Positions 40,105-52,811 are shown, numbered from the stretch's first letter. The stretch is 64,000 nucleotides of DNA from Homarus americanus (GCF_018991925.1 NW_024724309.1:201501-265500), one strand, 5' to 3'. The notes: a model not told the origin generated them from the letters alone. A program made the numbers and translations.

Positions 40105-40198
40105 TGCTTACAGGACCTAACCTAACCTAACCAAAGCTAATCTCACTTAACCAATGGGATTTAGGTCCTTTTGGGGTTAGGTTAGGTTAGGTTAGGTT
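40105..40198. repeat. Inverted CCTAA/GGTTA pentamer pair
   Basis: ACCTAACCTAACCTAACC on the left and GGTTAGGTTAGGTTAGG on the right, separated by about 45 bp, form an inverted repeat able to fold back. Confidence 0.85.
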
Positions 40199-40397
40199 TC
40201 GTTATAGTAAAAAAAAAAAAACTACGTCACCAGGTAGAGACAGACCCAGTGAGGAGGGTGGTGGGGCCGCCCTGAGGAGTGGAACATCATCGCCTCACCT
40301 GTTCATCATATATTGTCTAGTTTCTTATTACAGGTGAGGGAAGGAAGTGAGCGATTACCTGTGGTCGAGAGGTCGGGTCAGCCACGAGTGAACCCCA

Positions 40398-40427
40398 CAC
40401 ACACACACACACACACGTACACACAGC

Positions 40428-40477
<50 letters not shown>

Positions 40478-40478
40478 A
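40398..40478. repeat. (CA)n microsatellite
   Basis: CA run with a CGTACACACAGCCACATA interruption in its first half. Confidence 0.95.
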
Positions 40479-40784
40479 TCAATGAAGACCCTAATATGTT
40501 AACTTTAGAGCATCATCGAACACACACATTATACACCAGGATAATTACCTCCCTGGGGGCTACAGGTGTTATTTTCATCATTAAGTACTACCTGTAATTA
40601 CGGTCAGGTAGGTGGCCGGCGGGAGGCTGTCTCGTGCGGCTCACAGGTTAAATGAGCCAGTGGTAATAGCCTCTAAACGAGTCTAAAGTGAGTCTAAACG
40701 TTACTTACCCTAACTACTGGGATTGGGGGGGGACCGGTCCTAATATGTTCCATCCCTAAAAGCTATATTAGGTTGGGGCCCATT

Positions 40785-40840
40785 AGTACTTGAGGGCCCA
40801 TTAGAACTTGGGGGCCCATTAGAACTTGGGAGGCCATATG
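40785..40840. repeat. 17-18 bp direct repeat, three copies
   Basis: GGGGCCCATTAGAACTTG-type units in tandem. Confidence 0.75.
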
Positions 40841-40937
40841 ACCTCTAACCTCTGGTGAATCAGGGCATAAGAGGCTATTACGCTTATTATTTTATCCCAA
40901 AATACTCGAACTAGTGAATGTCTGTGTATGATAATTA

Positions 40938-40958
40938 GACAGACAGACAGACAGACAC

Positions 40959-41010
<52 letters not shown>
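40938..41010. repeat. (ACAG)n(ATAG)n microsatellite
   Basis: Compound tetranucleotide array. Confidence 0.95.
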
Positions 41011-41332
41011 GTTTTTGCAAGAGAGGTAAGACTTCAGAAGAGTTCCATCATCTTATTAATAAAATGACAACAAACTTACCATAAACAAAATTGTTAAGAA
41101 TTCTTTGAAAAGTCGGTAAAAAAAAATGAACGAAAAAATATTAAGTTACGAAAGATAAGCAAAAACTAACGAAGTAAACATGAGTGTCCTTAACTTATAC
41201 CACAACTTAAGCCGAGTTTTCATTTTCCTTCGACTTCTTTTTTTTTTGACACAGTTTTTTCCAGACTCCTCAAAGAAGTTCTCACTAGCTTATCTTACCG
41301 TAAGTTTGTTGTCAATTTATTAAGATACTGAC

Positions 41333-41334
<2 letters not shown>

Positions 41335-41395
<61 letters not shown>

Positions 41396-41720
41396 AGTAT
41401 CAAACTCGACTCCTTTCACTAAGGAGGCGACTGCTTATCGTCAAATAATAATAATAATAATAATAACAATAATAATAATAATAATAACAATAATAATAAT
41501 AATGATAATAATAATAATAACAATAATAATAATAATAATAACAATAATAATAATAATCAAAATCGCAACAACAATAAGAACAACAAAATAAAAGCAACAA
41601 TAACAACAGTAATAACAACAACAATAATAATAATAACAGTAAAAAGCAACAACAGCAATGATAAAAAAAAATAATAACTACAAAAAAATAAATAAATAAT
41701 AACAACAACAACAGAATATC
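41335..41720. repeat. (GT)n then (AAT/AAC)n microsatellites
   Basis: A GT run (41335-41391), then AAT trinucleotides with regular AAC interruptions (41444-41560), grading into AAC/AAT-rich sequence. Confidence 0.95.
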
Positions 41721-42031
41721 TTTTTTCTCTCTCTCTAATATTCCACTAAACACTTCAAATACAACTCCATCCTGAACCTTATACCTTCCTAATTAACACT
41801 AAAAAAATTCTTTCACACCACACAAACTCAAGAACCTTATTACTACTTACTAAAAAAAATATTCCATCATTTTTTTTTTCCACTTGAAATCCTTCCCTCC
41901 GTCACGACACACCAAAGGTAACTTTTTTTTTCCACCATACCTCAGCTCCTACTCATTATTACACACTAACACGCAGCCTTGGTCGTAAAGCAGTGAGAGT
42001 GAAGAGGATGGGTGTTTTGGGCTTGAGAATA

Positions 42032-42160
<129 letters not shown>

Positions 42161-42186
42161 ATTCCCAGACTCACTGCTTAACAAAA

Positions 42187-42406
42187 ATTAACCTAACCTA
42201 TCCTAACCTACCCCTACCTCTAACCTAACCTAACCAAACTCATCCCTACCCTAACCTAACCTACTTCTAACCTAACCTAACCAAACTCATCCCTAACCTA
42301 ACCTAACCCTACCTCTACCTCTAACCTAACCTAACCAAACTCATCCCTACCTTAACCTAACCTACCCCTACCTCTAACCTAACCTAACCTAATCCTAACC
42401 TAAACC
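42187..42406. repeat. CCTAA block with about 60-bp higher-order period
   Basis: CCTAA pentamers interrupted at regular intervals by AACCAAACTCATCCCTA and ACCTCTAACC. Three such interruptions are spaced by roughly 50-65 bp, so the telomere-type array has become a higher-order repeat. Confidence 0.85.
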
Positions 42407-42579
42407 AATACGAAAATTTAAAGGGTTCGGTTCATTGACGGGTTCAGTTATTCATTTGGCCCAGCCCTAAAAACACAACAACAACAACAACAACAACAAC
42501 AAAGATAATAATAACAACAAGAGGAAGAAAGAAAAATAAACAAACAAACAAAGATAAATAAAAATATTAATAAACAGAA

Positions 42580-43082
42580 CAACAAGAAAAGAAAGAAAGA
42601 AAGAAAGAAAGAAGGAAAGAAAGAAACAAAGAAAAATTAAGACCAACAACACGAAAAAAAATACTGATTTATGCAAAGTAGTACTAGTAGTAGTAGTAGT
42701 AGTAGCGGTGGCGGTGGTGGTAGTAGTGGTGGTAGTGGTGGTGGTGGTAGCGGCAGCGGTGGCGGTGGTAGTGGTAGTAGTGGTAGTGGTAGTGGTGGTG
42801 GTGGTAGTAGTAGTGGTGGTAGTGGTAGTGTGGTGGTGGTAGTAGTGGTGGTGTGGTGGTGGTAGTAGCGGTAGCGGTGGTGGTAGGTAGTAGTAGAAAG
42901 AGTGGTAGTGATAGTGGGTGGTAGTAGTGGTGGTAGTGGTAGTGGTGGTGGTGGTGGTAGTAGTGGTGGTGGTGGTGGTAGTGGTGGTGGTGGTAGTGGT
43001 GGTGGTGGTAGTAGTAGTGGTAGTGGTGGTGGTAGTAGTAGTGGTGGTAGTGGTAGTGGTGGTGGTAGTGGTGGTGGTGGTG
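42580..43082. repeat. (GAAA)n and long (GGT/AGT)n arrays
   Basis: GAAA tetranucleotides (about 42592-42632), then about 400 bp of GTAGTGGTGGTGGTAGTAG-type trinucleotides (42679-43082). Gly/Ser, Val and His frames are repeat translation. Confidence 0.95.
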
Positions 43083-43268
43083 GATGGCGTGTGTTTGAAC
43101 CATTATTATGAAGCCTTTGGGGTCGGGGAAATTACTACACCACGACAGAGCTGGAGCGAACACGTCACCGATGGATGGTTTGTTTACATCGATTTTCAAT
43201 TTCAACTCACTCGTCATTAATGGTCGCTGATGAGTCGAGTTGATGGCGAGTGCATAGAAAATATTGGT

Positions 43269-43280
43269 GTTTATCTATCA

Positions 43281-43354
<74 letters not shown>

Positions 43355-43399
43355 GTCTGTCTGTCTGTCTATTTGTCACCACATTTTTTGTCTGCCTGT

Positions 43400-43462
<63 letters not shown>
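43269..43462. repeat. (CTAT)n, (CTGT)n and (CT)n microsatellites
   Basis: CTAT array (43269-43353) grading into CTGT, followed by a CT run (43402-43460). Confidence 0.96.
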
Positions 43463-43698
43463 TGTATAACCTTCCCCCCTCATTACTATCACTTTCTCCT
43501 CTCCTTATTTATCTCTCCCTCGCTTCTCTCTCCCCCATTCCTCCTCTCCCTCACCTCCTTCATCACCATTATATATCATACTTTATTATATCTCCCTATA
43601 TTCTCTTCCATTATTTTATATTATCAATTTTCTCTCATCCTCGTTTTTCAATATTAATTTATAAGTGATATTGCGTGTTAATTTTTTTTCCACGCATG

Positions 43699-43948
<250 letters not shown>

Positions 43949-44429
43949 CTTAGTATCACTTCCCCCTCGCCCCTCACCCCCCACCCCCTCTCTCCCGGCT
44001 GCCACACTGGACAGGCTGGTTGGTGATGTGGTAGGCCGTTGTGGTGAATAATTAAGCAATCATCACCAAATTGGTTGGCCCGTCAGGGGTACCCAAGCCT
44101 GATGTTACATATGGGTGGATGGCGTGCCGACACTGGGCGGATGTGGGTAGGGGAAGTGGGTGGGAGGGTGGGTAGGAGGGAAATGGGCATGAGGAGTAGG
44201 AAGGGGAGTGGCAGGGGAGTGGGCATGAGGAGTAGTAAGCGGGAGAATGGGCAGGACGGAAGTGGTCGGAGGAGTGGGCATATTATTATTATCAACATCA
44301 TCACCGCCAATAAAAGAGAAAAGAGAGAGAAGAAAGCTTGGTAAGACACCTCTTCAGCCACAGTAATGGACCCAAGACGTAATCATGTAAGAGAAGGTTA
44401 TTAATACGACCACGGTGCGTTACTCTAGG

Positions 44430-44480
44430 TCAGATGAGAAGAAGAAGAAGAAGAAGAAGAAGAAGAAGAAGAAGAAGAAG
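44430..44480. repeat. (GAA)n microsatellite
   Basis: GAAGAAGAA run of about 50 bp. GAA/TTC repeats can form triplex DNA. Confidence 0.95.
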
Positions 44481-44659
44481 GGGGGTAGGAGGAAGACGAG
44501 GTATGAATAAGATGGTGAGGGCGGGTATGTCTCTGTTACAGTGTTTAATAGAGATGGATACAAAAGAAACTGCTGAGGCGAGGTAGTGTGTTTATCTGTA
44601 CCTTGGCGTTGGGTAATATTGACTCAGGAACACTCCACCCTGCTGGGACAACCTCACTC

Positions 44660-44870
44660 CTTTCCTTCCTCCTACACGCTCCAGAACAACTTTCCTCCCT
44701 CCCACTCCCTCCTACACACTCCAGAACAACTATCCTCCCTCCCACTCACTCCTACACACTCCAGAACAACTATCCTCCCTCCCACTCCCCCCTACACGCT
44801 CCAGAACAACTATCCTCCCTCCCACTCCCCCCTACACGCTCCAGAACAACTATCCTCCCTCCTACACCTT
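44660..44870. repeat. 40-bp minisatellite, about 5 copies
   Basis: Units contain CTCCAGAACAACTATCCTCC and CTCCCACTCCCCCCTACACG with few differences between copies. Confidence 0.94.
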
Positions 44871-44999
44871 TCCCAGCAATCATGCAGTAAGCCCGTGATG
44901 GAGATGACCTTTCTGAGACTGGTAACTACTGGATGCTGGGCACAACGTTCTTCACCTGTGTATGGATCCATTAAAAAAAAGTCCTCAAGAAATATTGAA

Positions 45000-45188
45000 T
45001 TCTTCATCAAAATTTAAGAAAGAAAAGAAAGAAATAGAACTAATCTCATTTTTTAATAGAACAATTGAAGACTAAAAAAACTATGAATAACAGCAAATTC
45101 TCCAAAAAGTAAAAAATAAATAAAGACGAAATGAAAAAATAATACACACCACAAGACTAGAAATACACATACAATAAACCAAAAATAC

Positions 45189-45239
<51 letters not shown>

Positions 45240-45510
45240 CTTACGCACAGCATACAAAATATACACAAAGGAAAAACGACACAAAATATATACCAATGTC
45301 TCCCGAGAGAGAATATACGTTAAATATACCCACAAAAAGCATATTTCAAGACACCAGATATTTTATGACTATACCGTAAAGTGTTGTTTAAACTATTCAT
45401 ATGGGCGACAGGAAGGAGAGAGCTATTGTGTGTGGGCTCAATTGTGGTTTTTATACTATGTTAAGCGGAAGTTGTTGACAAGAAGTGAGGCGATAATTTG
45501 CAGTTGTTTT

Positions 45511-45561
<51 letters not shown>

Positions 45562-46190
45562 ATGTAGAAAAGGGAAGTGAATAATGAAGACAGAAAAAGG
45601 GTGAACACAAAGGGAAAATGAAAGCGAGGAAGGAAGAAAGGAAGAAGGGAGGGAGGTAATGAAGGTCAAGGGCTGAGGAAAATGAGTAAGAAGGAAGGGA
45701 GGAAGGAAGGATAAGAAATGAAAAGGAGGAAAACGAGTAAAAATGAAGGAAGGAAGGGTAAGAAATAACAACGAGTAAGAATGAAGGAAGGAAGGAAGGA
45801 AGGCGGGAGGGAGGTAATGAATGGCAAGAAAGAAGTTAGAGAAGTAGGAAGGAAGAAGGAAGGAAGGAGGGAGGTAATGAATGACAAGAAGGAAGATAAA
45901 GAGGAGGATGAGGAAGAGGAGAAGAAAGGCGGTGTGCAGGAACCGGTAGTAATCTGTATGGTAATAATGAGTCTCTCCTTCTGAGTGTATGTTATGCTCC
46001 TGTCGGCTCTTCTGCTGTTGAGTTCTTCACTGATCGTCTGTTTGCGTGTTGGTATAGTGGAAACAATACCACCTAACTCTACCACGTCTTAATATTTACA
46101 CATTATAGATTTAAATTGATGATGAACTGTTTCCAAAATATAAGATCCGGGTTTTGTATGTGTGTAAAGATTATTATAAACACACACACA

Positions 46191-46262
<72 letters not shown>
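45000..46262. repeat. Microsatellites and polypurine tract
   Basis: CA run (45193-45233), GA run (45508-45559), GGAAGGAAGGAAGAAGGAGGGAGG-type purine tract (45560-45930) and CA run (46181-46262). No gene is seen in the sequence between them. Confidence 0.85.
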
Positions 46263-46265
<3 letters not shown>

Positions 46266-46349
46266 ACACATCTTCTAAGGTGGTGCATTTAACTTACAAT
46301 AAGACACAGTTTAACACCCAAGAAACACAAAACCTCCAAAGCCTCTTAT

Positions 46350-46975
46350 TGTTACCTAAATGTTACCTAAATGTTACCTTAATGTTACCTTTAAACTACC
46401 TTAATGTTACTTTTATGTTACCTTTTTGTTACTTAAATCTTAGTTGAAAGTTTAAGATATTTTGAATTTCATCTTGTGTTTAATTTTCCTTTTTACCTCA
46501 ACGCCTTCCTCAGTGGGGGGGTGAGGAGGAAGGAGAGGGAGGAGGGAGGAGGAGGTGGGAGGGAAGGGTGGGAGGGAAGGGTGGGAGGGAAGGGTGGGAG
46601 GGAAGGGTGGGAGGGAAGAGTGGGAGGGAAGTGGGATGGTGAGATGGAGAAAGAGGGCTGTGGGATACAAGGTGGGAGGGAGGGTGGATAGGTAGGTGGG
46701 AAGGAGAAAGGTCGGATGGTGAGAGGTGGGGAGGGGAGGTAGGATGGCGAGGGGGAGAAAGAGGGAGGAGAGAAGGAGGATGGCAAGGGCAGGAGGGAAG
46801 AAAGGAGATAGGAAGGAGGGAGTAAAGGAGAGAAGGACGGAATGATAGAAGTAAAATTGTGAGTTATTCTTTTGTCCTCTCAGTATAAAACAGCAACAGT
46901 TAAGAGTACTTTCTCCCTCCAGGTAGTGTCTCCAGGTAGTGTCTCCAGGTAGTGTCTCCAGGTAGTGTCTCCTAG
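46350..46975. repeat. Short tandem repeats: ATGTTACCTA, GGGTGGGAGGGAA, AGGTAGTGTCTCC
   Basis: ATGTTACCTAA-type 10-12 bp units (46350-46430), a 14-bp GGGTGGGAGGGAA-type array within a purine tract (46520-46850), and four 13-bp AGGTAGTGTCTCC units (46921-46972). Confidence 0.88.
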
Positions 46976-47089
46976 TGTTATCATCTCCAGCACAACACCT
47001 CTTTTCAACATCCCTCTCTTAACCCCCCCCCCCCTCCCCTCTCCTGCCTTGGTAGATGCTCCTCGCCGTTTACACCGTCAGCCACGTCA

Positions 47090-47189
47090 GGAGGTGTTGC
47101 TAGTGTAGTGTCGACAAAACTTACAGGAAATTCTTCACCTCCCTCACGGTCGAGTCATCAATATATTAAGAACACCATGAAGTAATACC

Positions 47190-47258
<69 letters not shown>

Positions 47259-48075
47259 CCGTAAAGTTGTGAGCGAGACCGTGTTTGTCGAAGATGTTTT
47301 TAGACGTCTGGTAAATAAAACTTTAAAGTTCCTGAATTTCAGTAACATTCTGCCCAAGTACATTGACAATCTTCCCAGTCAATTGAATATAAAACATTTT
47401 AAAAGGGTGAAGGGAAGGCCCTCAACTTTCCCCACAGGAACTCAAACGTCTCCTTCGAACAAATTATGCAGGGTACTTCACACCCCCGTCAATCTACCGC
47501 AATAAAGCCATTACCATCAACAGTGACAATGGGCTCCAGTACCGCTATACATGTTGGCGCCAGAGGGCATCCCAGGGCTGGCGGCTCGCGTGTCAGATAA
47601 GAACACCAAGGGAGTGATGACGGCGGTGTGGCAGATTACGTCACTGATTATTATAATTATTATTTGTGAACCTCCCCACCTTACCGGTCTAACCAGATTT
47701 ATCCTATGTAATCTAACCTAATGGAATTCTGGTTTAATGAGGTTTAATTGTTAGTTGATTTTATATCAAGCACAAACAAAATCTCTCTCACCTTCATATG
47801 TTAAAAAAAAAAATCCACTTATCCCAAATGTCCAACAAGTTTCGTCAGTTTTAGTTACAGGTTGCTGACGTAATTACAGTGTTGTGGTTGGAGATGGCCG
47901 TGTTGTAGGCCACTTCGGGAGCTCCACTATCACTGGTGTCCGCTACAAGTGCTGTAATAAACACAACCATAAAGGCCACAACACCGTCCTCGCTCGCTGT
48001 ACCCCAGGGGCTGGTGTTAGTACAGGAAGCATCGACAAAATTACACGGGAAATTCCACACCTCCTTCAGGCAACA
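47090..48075. other. Two related segments flanking a (GT)n run
   Basis: 47093-47150 and 48012-48072 share GTGTTRSTA...GTCGACAAAA or ATCGACAAAAT, then TTACAGGAAATTCTTCACCTCC versus TTACACGGGAAATTCCACACC. This may be an old duplicated or dispersed repeat. Between them lies a GT run (47192-47256). The - strand frame over the right copy (about 48075-47880) lacks any domain I know. Confidence 0.45.
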
Positions 48076-48119
48076 GTTATGAGCTGAAGGGAAAGAGAGA
48101 ATGTTGCAGTACAATAGCC

Positions 48120-48648
48120 CATGGTGTGTCGCCCCCTCCTCCTCCTCTTCCCCCTCCACCTTCGCCTCCTCTTCCACCTCCATCCTTTCCTTCTCCTCCT
48201 CATCCCCCCCCCTCATGCTCGTATCCTTCTTCTCCTCGCCCCTACTTCCTCCCTCTACCCCTTCTCTTCCTCCCACTCTTCCCTCATGCTCCTCCTCCTT
48301 CTCCACATCCCCTACCTCCCTCCCTCCCTCCTCCTCCACATCCCCTCCCTGTTCATCCTCCTCCCTCACCCCCACCAGGCAGGTAATTCCAGGTGACTGC
48401 TTGTCTTGCTGGGGTGGGAGGAGAAGCGTGCTCAGGGTGTTCAAGGTTCTCTCCCTCTCCTCCCTCGTGCTCTTCTCTCTCCCTCTCCTCCCTCGTCATA
48501 TTTCCTCCTCACGTCACCTCCTCACGTCACCTCCTCACGTCACCTCCCTCCACCTCTGTGTGTGTGTGTGTGTCTAGTGACCAGTTTATAACACACTTAA
48601 GTAATCATGTTATTTATAATTATTTTGGTGGTTGAGTTGTCGAATATA

Positions 48649-48689
<41 letters not shown>

Positions 48690-49072
48690 ATTTAAACAAC
48701 TGTCCGTCTGTCTGTCTGTTTATAATCACCCTCTCTACCTGTTTAACGGGTTGAGTCCTTGCCTTCAAACCTTAAGGTCACGTCAAAGGTCAAGACAAGA
48801 CCCTGCTGTACCTTTAGTCAATGTAAAGATGATATATGAGAAACAAAAACCCGTGACAATATGATGTAAACAATGGCGTGGATGATGATACATTATAATA
48901 AAGAGTTTGCATGACTGATAAGAAAAGATAAAAACATGGAAATTGCAATAGTCGTGATAAAGAACCATAATATATTGAGGTTTGATAATATAATTGGTGT
49001 TTGATGATGATAATGGCGGTGAAATTGTATCATGCCTATACGGTTGATAAGACTCGAGTATAATGTCTTCAT

Positions 49073-49126
<54 letters not shown>

Positions 49127-49480
49127 ACCCATAATCCTTCTGCCCCAACCTCCTTCATTCCCTCCTTCATTCCTCCTTACTTCAATCCCTTTCTCCAGTT
49201 CGCACCTCCTCTTTCCTTACCTGCCTTCCTTCCTTCCTTCCTCCGCCTCACCCTTCCTCTCCCCCCTCCTCCCTTCCTCCTTCCTCACCCCTCTTCCTCC
49301 TTCCTCACCCCCCCTTCCTCTGCCCCCATCCCCTTTCTCCTCACCCCTCCTCTCTCTCCCCTCCCTTCTATCACCCCCCATGAGGCGTGTGGGGAGGAAA
49401 TAAGTGGATGCTGAGGGAGACACTATCTATTAGCACCCCTCTCCTCCCCCCTCCTCCTCTCCTCCCAGATACTTCACAGG
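48120..49480. repeat. Polypyrimidine region with microsatellites
   Basis: C/T-rich blocks (48125-48380, 49130-49470), three CACGTCACCTCCT units (48518-48550), a GTCT tetranucleotide stretch (48650-48720) and a CT run (49075-49121). Long Ser/Pro/Leu frames here are compositional artefacts. Confidence 0.85.
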
Positions 49481-49599
49481 ATGCCGGTGCCACCTCTTAT
49501 CTCCCCTTGACACGTGGCACCATAACCCCAGGGAGTGCCACGGCTGACCTCATGACAGAGAATTACAATTTAGGGAAACTTAGAGACAAGGCAGAGATG

Positions 49600-50076
49600 A
49601 GATGATGGGGGAGGGAGGAGGAGGAGGAGGGAGGAGGGAGGAGGAGGGGGGGGAGGGAGGAGGGAGGGAGGGAGGGAGGCAGAAGGGAGGGAGGGAGGGA
49701 GGTAGAGAAGGGAGGAGGAGGGAGGGAGGAGGAGGGAGGAGGGAGAGAGGGAGGGAGGAGAGGAAGGAGAGGGAGGGAGCAAGAAGGGAGGGACGGAGGG
49801 AGGTATGGAAGAAGGGGGAGGGAGGGAGGAGGGAGTGTATCAGCCAGTATGTTACAACAGTGGTGAGTACCCCCCCACCTACCCTCCTCACTACCATGAA
49901 AAATATTCCCCCTTCGCCTACAATATTTTCTTTCCTGACGTTGAACGGCTTCCTTCTTTCTTTCTTTCTTTCTTTCTTTCTTCTCCTTTACTTCTTTCTT
50001 TCTTTCTTTCTTCTCCTTTACTTCTTCATTTTTCTTTCTTTCTTTCTTCTCCTTTACTTAATTTTCTGTCTTTCAT

Positions 50077-50108
<32 letters not shown>

Positions 50109-51051
50109 TTTTCTCCTTTACTTCTTCATTCTTCTTCCCTCCTTTCTTCATTTCCTTCCTTGCATTCATCATCTTCTCCCTCCCTCTCTTCCTTCCTTCC
50201 TTCCTTCATCTTATACACTCCTTCCTTCAGTAAGACAAACCTCATCTGCAGGTTGAGGCCAGAGGTAATTGAGGGTCGTAAATCCTGAGGTAAGGGAGGG
50301 AGGTGGTGGGCGCGTGAGGTGTTGTCATCACCCTTCACACGTGCTCTTCCTCCCTTTACCTCCTCCTCCTCCTCTTCTCTTTCCCTTTCTTCCTCCTCTT
50401 CTTCCTCCCCCCCCCGCCTTCTCCTTCTAATCTTCCTCTTCCTCCCCTTCCCTAACGACTTTAGCTCCTAATTTTCCCCTTCCCTACTCCCTCCTCCTCC
50501 TCCTCCCCTTCCACGCTCTCTTCTCCTCATCCCTCCTCTTCTTCCTCTTCCTCACCCTCCTATTATTCTCTCTCCTCCTCTTTCCCATCCTCCTTCCTCA
50601 TCTTCCTTATCTCTCCCTTTCTCACGCTCGTCACCCCTCACCTCACCCCTCACCTCACCCCCCCCCCCCCAACACCTTCACACCTACTTGGAAAACCATT
50701 TCTCAGCAACACAGGAAGTAACACTCCTTCCTGAGGTGTTGCTGGGAGTCAATGGGAACAGGGAGGAGGGGGAAGAAGGAAGGAAGGAGGGAGGAGGAAG
50801 GAGAGAGAGAAGGGAAGGAGGGAAGAGGGAAGAAGGGGGAGGAGGAAGAAGGAGAGGGGAGGAAAGAGCGGATGAAAGGGGAGGAAGGGAAGGGGGTGAG
50901 AGGAGAGAAGAGGGAAGGAAGGAAGGGGAGAGGGGAGAAGAGGTGATAAATAGTCTCTCAGCTTTGCATTGTGTTAAATGTTTTTGTTTTTGTTTTTGTT
51001 TTCAAGATTAAAAAAAAGAAAGAGTATTTTAAGATAATCAAGTAAAAACAA

Positions 51052-51092
<41 letters not shown>
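49600..51092. repeat. Polypurine, (CTTT)n, polypyrimidine and polypurine blocks
   Basis: GGGAGGGAGG-type purine tract (49600-49840), CTTT tetranucleotides with TCTCCTTTACTT interruptions (49950-50130), pyrimidine tract (50130-50670), purine tract (50755-50945) and CT run (51052-51092). Confidence 0.88.
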
Positions 51093-51096
<4 letters not shown>

Positions 51097-51169
51097 ATGG
51101 TCTTAAGCGCCATAATTAGTGACGCCACTAATGAACCATCACACATACCATCCATCCCATGTTTGTATG

Positions 51170-51974
51170 TCCCCAGCATCTCCATCCATCTTCCTTCCTC
51201 CTTCTCTTTCTTCCTCCTCCTCCTCCTCTAACTTCTTCTGCTCCATCTACTCATTCTCTTTTTTTCTTTTCCTCCTCTTCCTCCTTCTTCTTCTTCTTCC
51301 TCCATCTCCTCCCACTGATACTACCTCTTCTTCCTCTCCTCCTCCTCCTTCCACTAATACTACCTCTTCTTCTCCTCCTCCTCCTTCTCCTCCTCCTTTC
51401 TTTATTCACTTTTATTTTCCTCTCTGTCTTTCCACATATTGCTTTTTCGCCTTTTTTTTCGGAGTTCAGTGAAATTTCCTCCTTGATTCAATATTGCCGT
51501 GTGCTGGCCTTCCATCCATCTCAATTACCTGGGAAACCTTCTCTCATGTCTCTCCTTCTCTCATCCCTTTCGTATTCTCCTGACTGATTTATCTTTTCTT
51601 TCTTTCTTATCCATCATTTTCTTCTCTCACTTCACTAACGTATCTCATCTTCTCTTTCCTATTATTCTCCTTTTTTCCTATACTCCTGTTTATTATCATT
51701 CTCCCACTCTCATGCTCTTTCTCCCTCCTTCCCTCCCATCATCTGTCCCTTTCACTCACCCTCTTCCTCCCTTTCCCACCATCCCTCTCTCCCTCCCACT
51801 CTCCATATCACCTCACTCCCTCCCTCCCTCACCAACCCTAACACCATCTTTCCCATCATCTCTCCCTCTCTCCCTTCCTCCCTCCCTCCCACACCCTAAC
51901 TTTCAGGGATGATTGGTGCGTGTGTTCATTAAGCGTTGAGCGTTTCAATCACTGTCCTCACCCTAGCTGGTCCA

Positions 51975-52020
<46 letters not shown>
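51170..52020. repeat. Polypyrimidine region ending in (CT)n
   Basis: CTT/CCT-rich sequence throughout, with a CT run at 51976-52017. No gene is seen. Confidence 0.85.
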
Positions 52021-52023
<3 letters not shown>

Positions 52024-52153
52024 GAGAGGACGCACATACATACATACATTCTCTCCATTATTTTCTAGTTACCACTTTAATAAAAATATTAAAAATTCAT
52101 CTTCATTAATTCCTTATAACATCATAAAAGTCAATAAAAATATAATCTGTGTG

Positions 52154-52322
52154 TAGGTTAGGTTAGGTTAGGTTAGGTTTGGTTTGGTTTGGTTTGGTTA
52201 GGTTAGATTAGATTAGGTTAGGTTAGGTTAGGTTAGGTTAGGTTAGGTTAGGTTAGGTTAGGTTAGGTGAGGCTAGGTTAGGTTAGGTTAGATTAGGTTA
52301 GGTGAGGTTAGGTTAGGTTTGG
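52154..52322. repeat. TTAGG telomere-type pentamer array
   Basis: About 33 GGTTA units with GGTTT, GATTA and GGTGA variants. This is the longest uniform TTAGG block in the window, and it is interstitial. Confidence 0.96.
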
Positions 52323-52329
52323 TATATAC

Positions 52330-52750
52330 AGAATACTTAAGAAAATCATGTACATCAATAAAAAATAACTGATTCATACGGTGTAAAGTCCTTATCAAAT
52401 ATTAAAAACTTTATTAAAAATCTATTGACGTGTAAGAACTCCTGATGATAAAAAATACACAAACTTTGATCAAAATAAAAACAATAATACTCGTATAAAC
52501 TACAGAACGTCCTTATAAAAAATATCAAACTTATCAAAAAACACATGTATGAAATCCTTATCAAATAATAAAAAAAAAATAATAATTGACAATGATAAAA
52601 AAAAAAAATATTAATTAATTCGTATTAAGAACTCATCAAAAATTACTGACAATTCGCGAAGCTGAATGAAAAAAAAATTGACTTATCGTTCATTCTCTTT
52701 CATACAGAACAATACAGCGGCGTTTGATCTTGGAAAACCTACCGTGACTT
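52330..52750. other. AT-rich interval, nothing recognised
   Basis: Very AT-rich sequence with repeated CTTATCAAA and AAATAATAA words (for example GTCCTTATCAAATATTAAAA near 52388 and AATCCTTATCAAATAATAAA near 52555). It may be a decayed repeat of about 50-60 bp. Confidence 0.5.
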
Positions 52751-52754
52751 TCAT

Positions 52755-52771
52755 CCACACACACACACACG

Positions 52772-52811
<40 letters not shown>

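Noticed and set aside
44545..44745. Candidate missing Ryk exon on the - strand (EVVPAGWSVPESILPNAK before a GTACAG donor)
   Set aside because: It lacks the expected WIF sequence (YYVREG- or FTW-like motifs) and lies at the edge of a minisatellite, so it does not fit Ryk.
47191..47505. 104-codon + strand frame beginning in (GT)n and continuing FRKVVSETVFVEDVFRR
   Set aside because: Part is microsatellite translation. The remainder has no known domain and no acceptor or donor that would join it to another exon.
47851..48444. 197-codon - strand frame, part Glu-rich and part complex sequence
   Set aside because: The Glu/Gly half is the complement of a polypyrimidine tract. The complex C-terminal half matches no family I know and is part of a diverged duplicated segment, so it is discussed as a finding rather than a gene.
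49602..50288. 228-codon frame running through a purine tract and (CTTT)n
   Set aside because: Composition switches from Gly/Arg/Glu to Phe/Leu/Ser exactly with the repeat type, which shows it is repeat translation.
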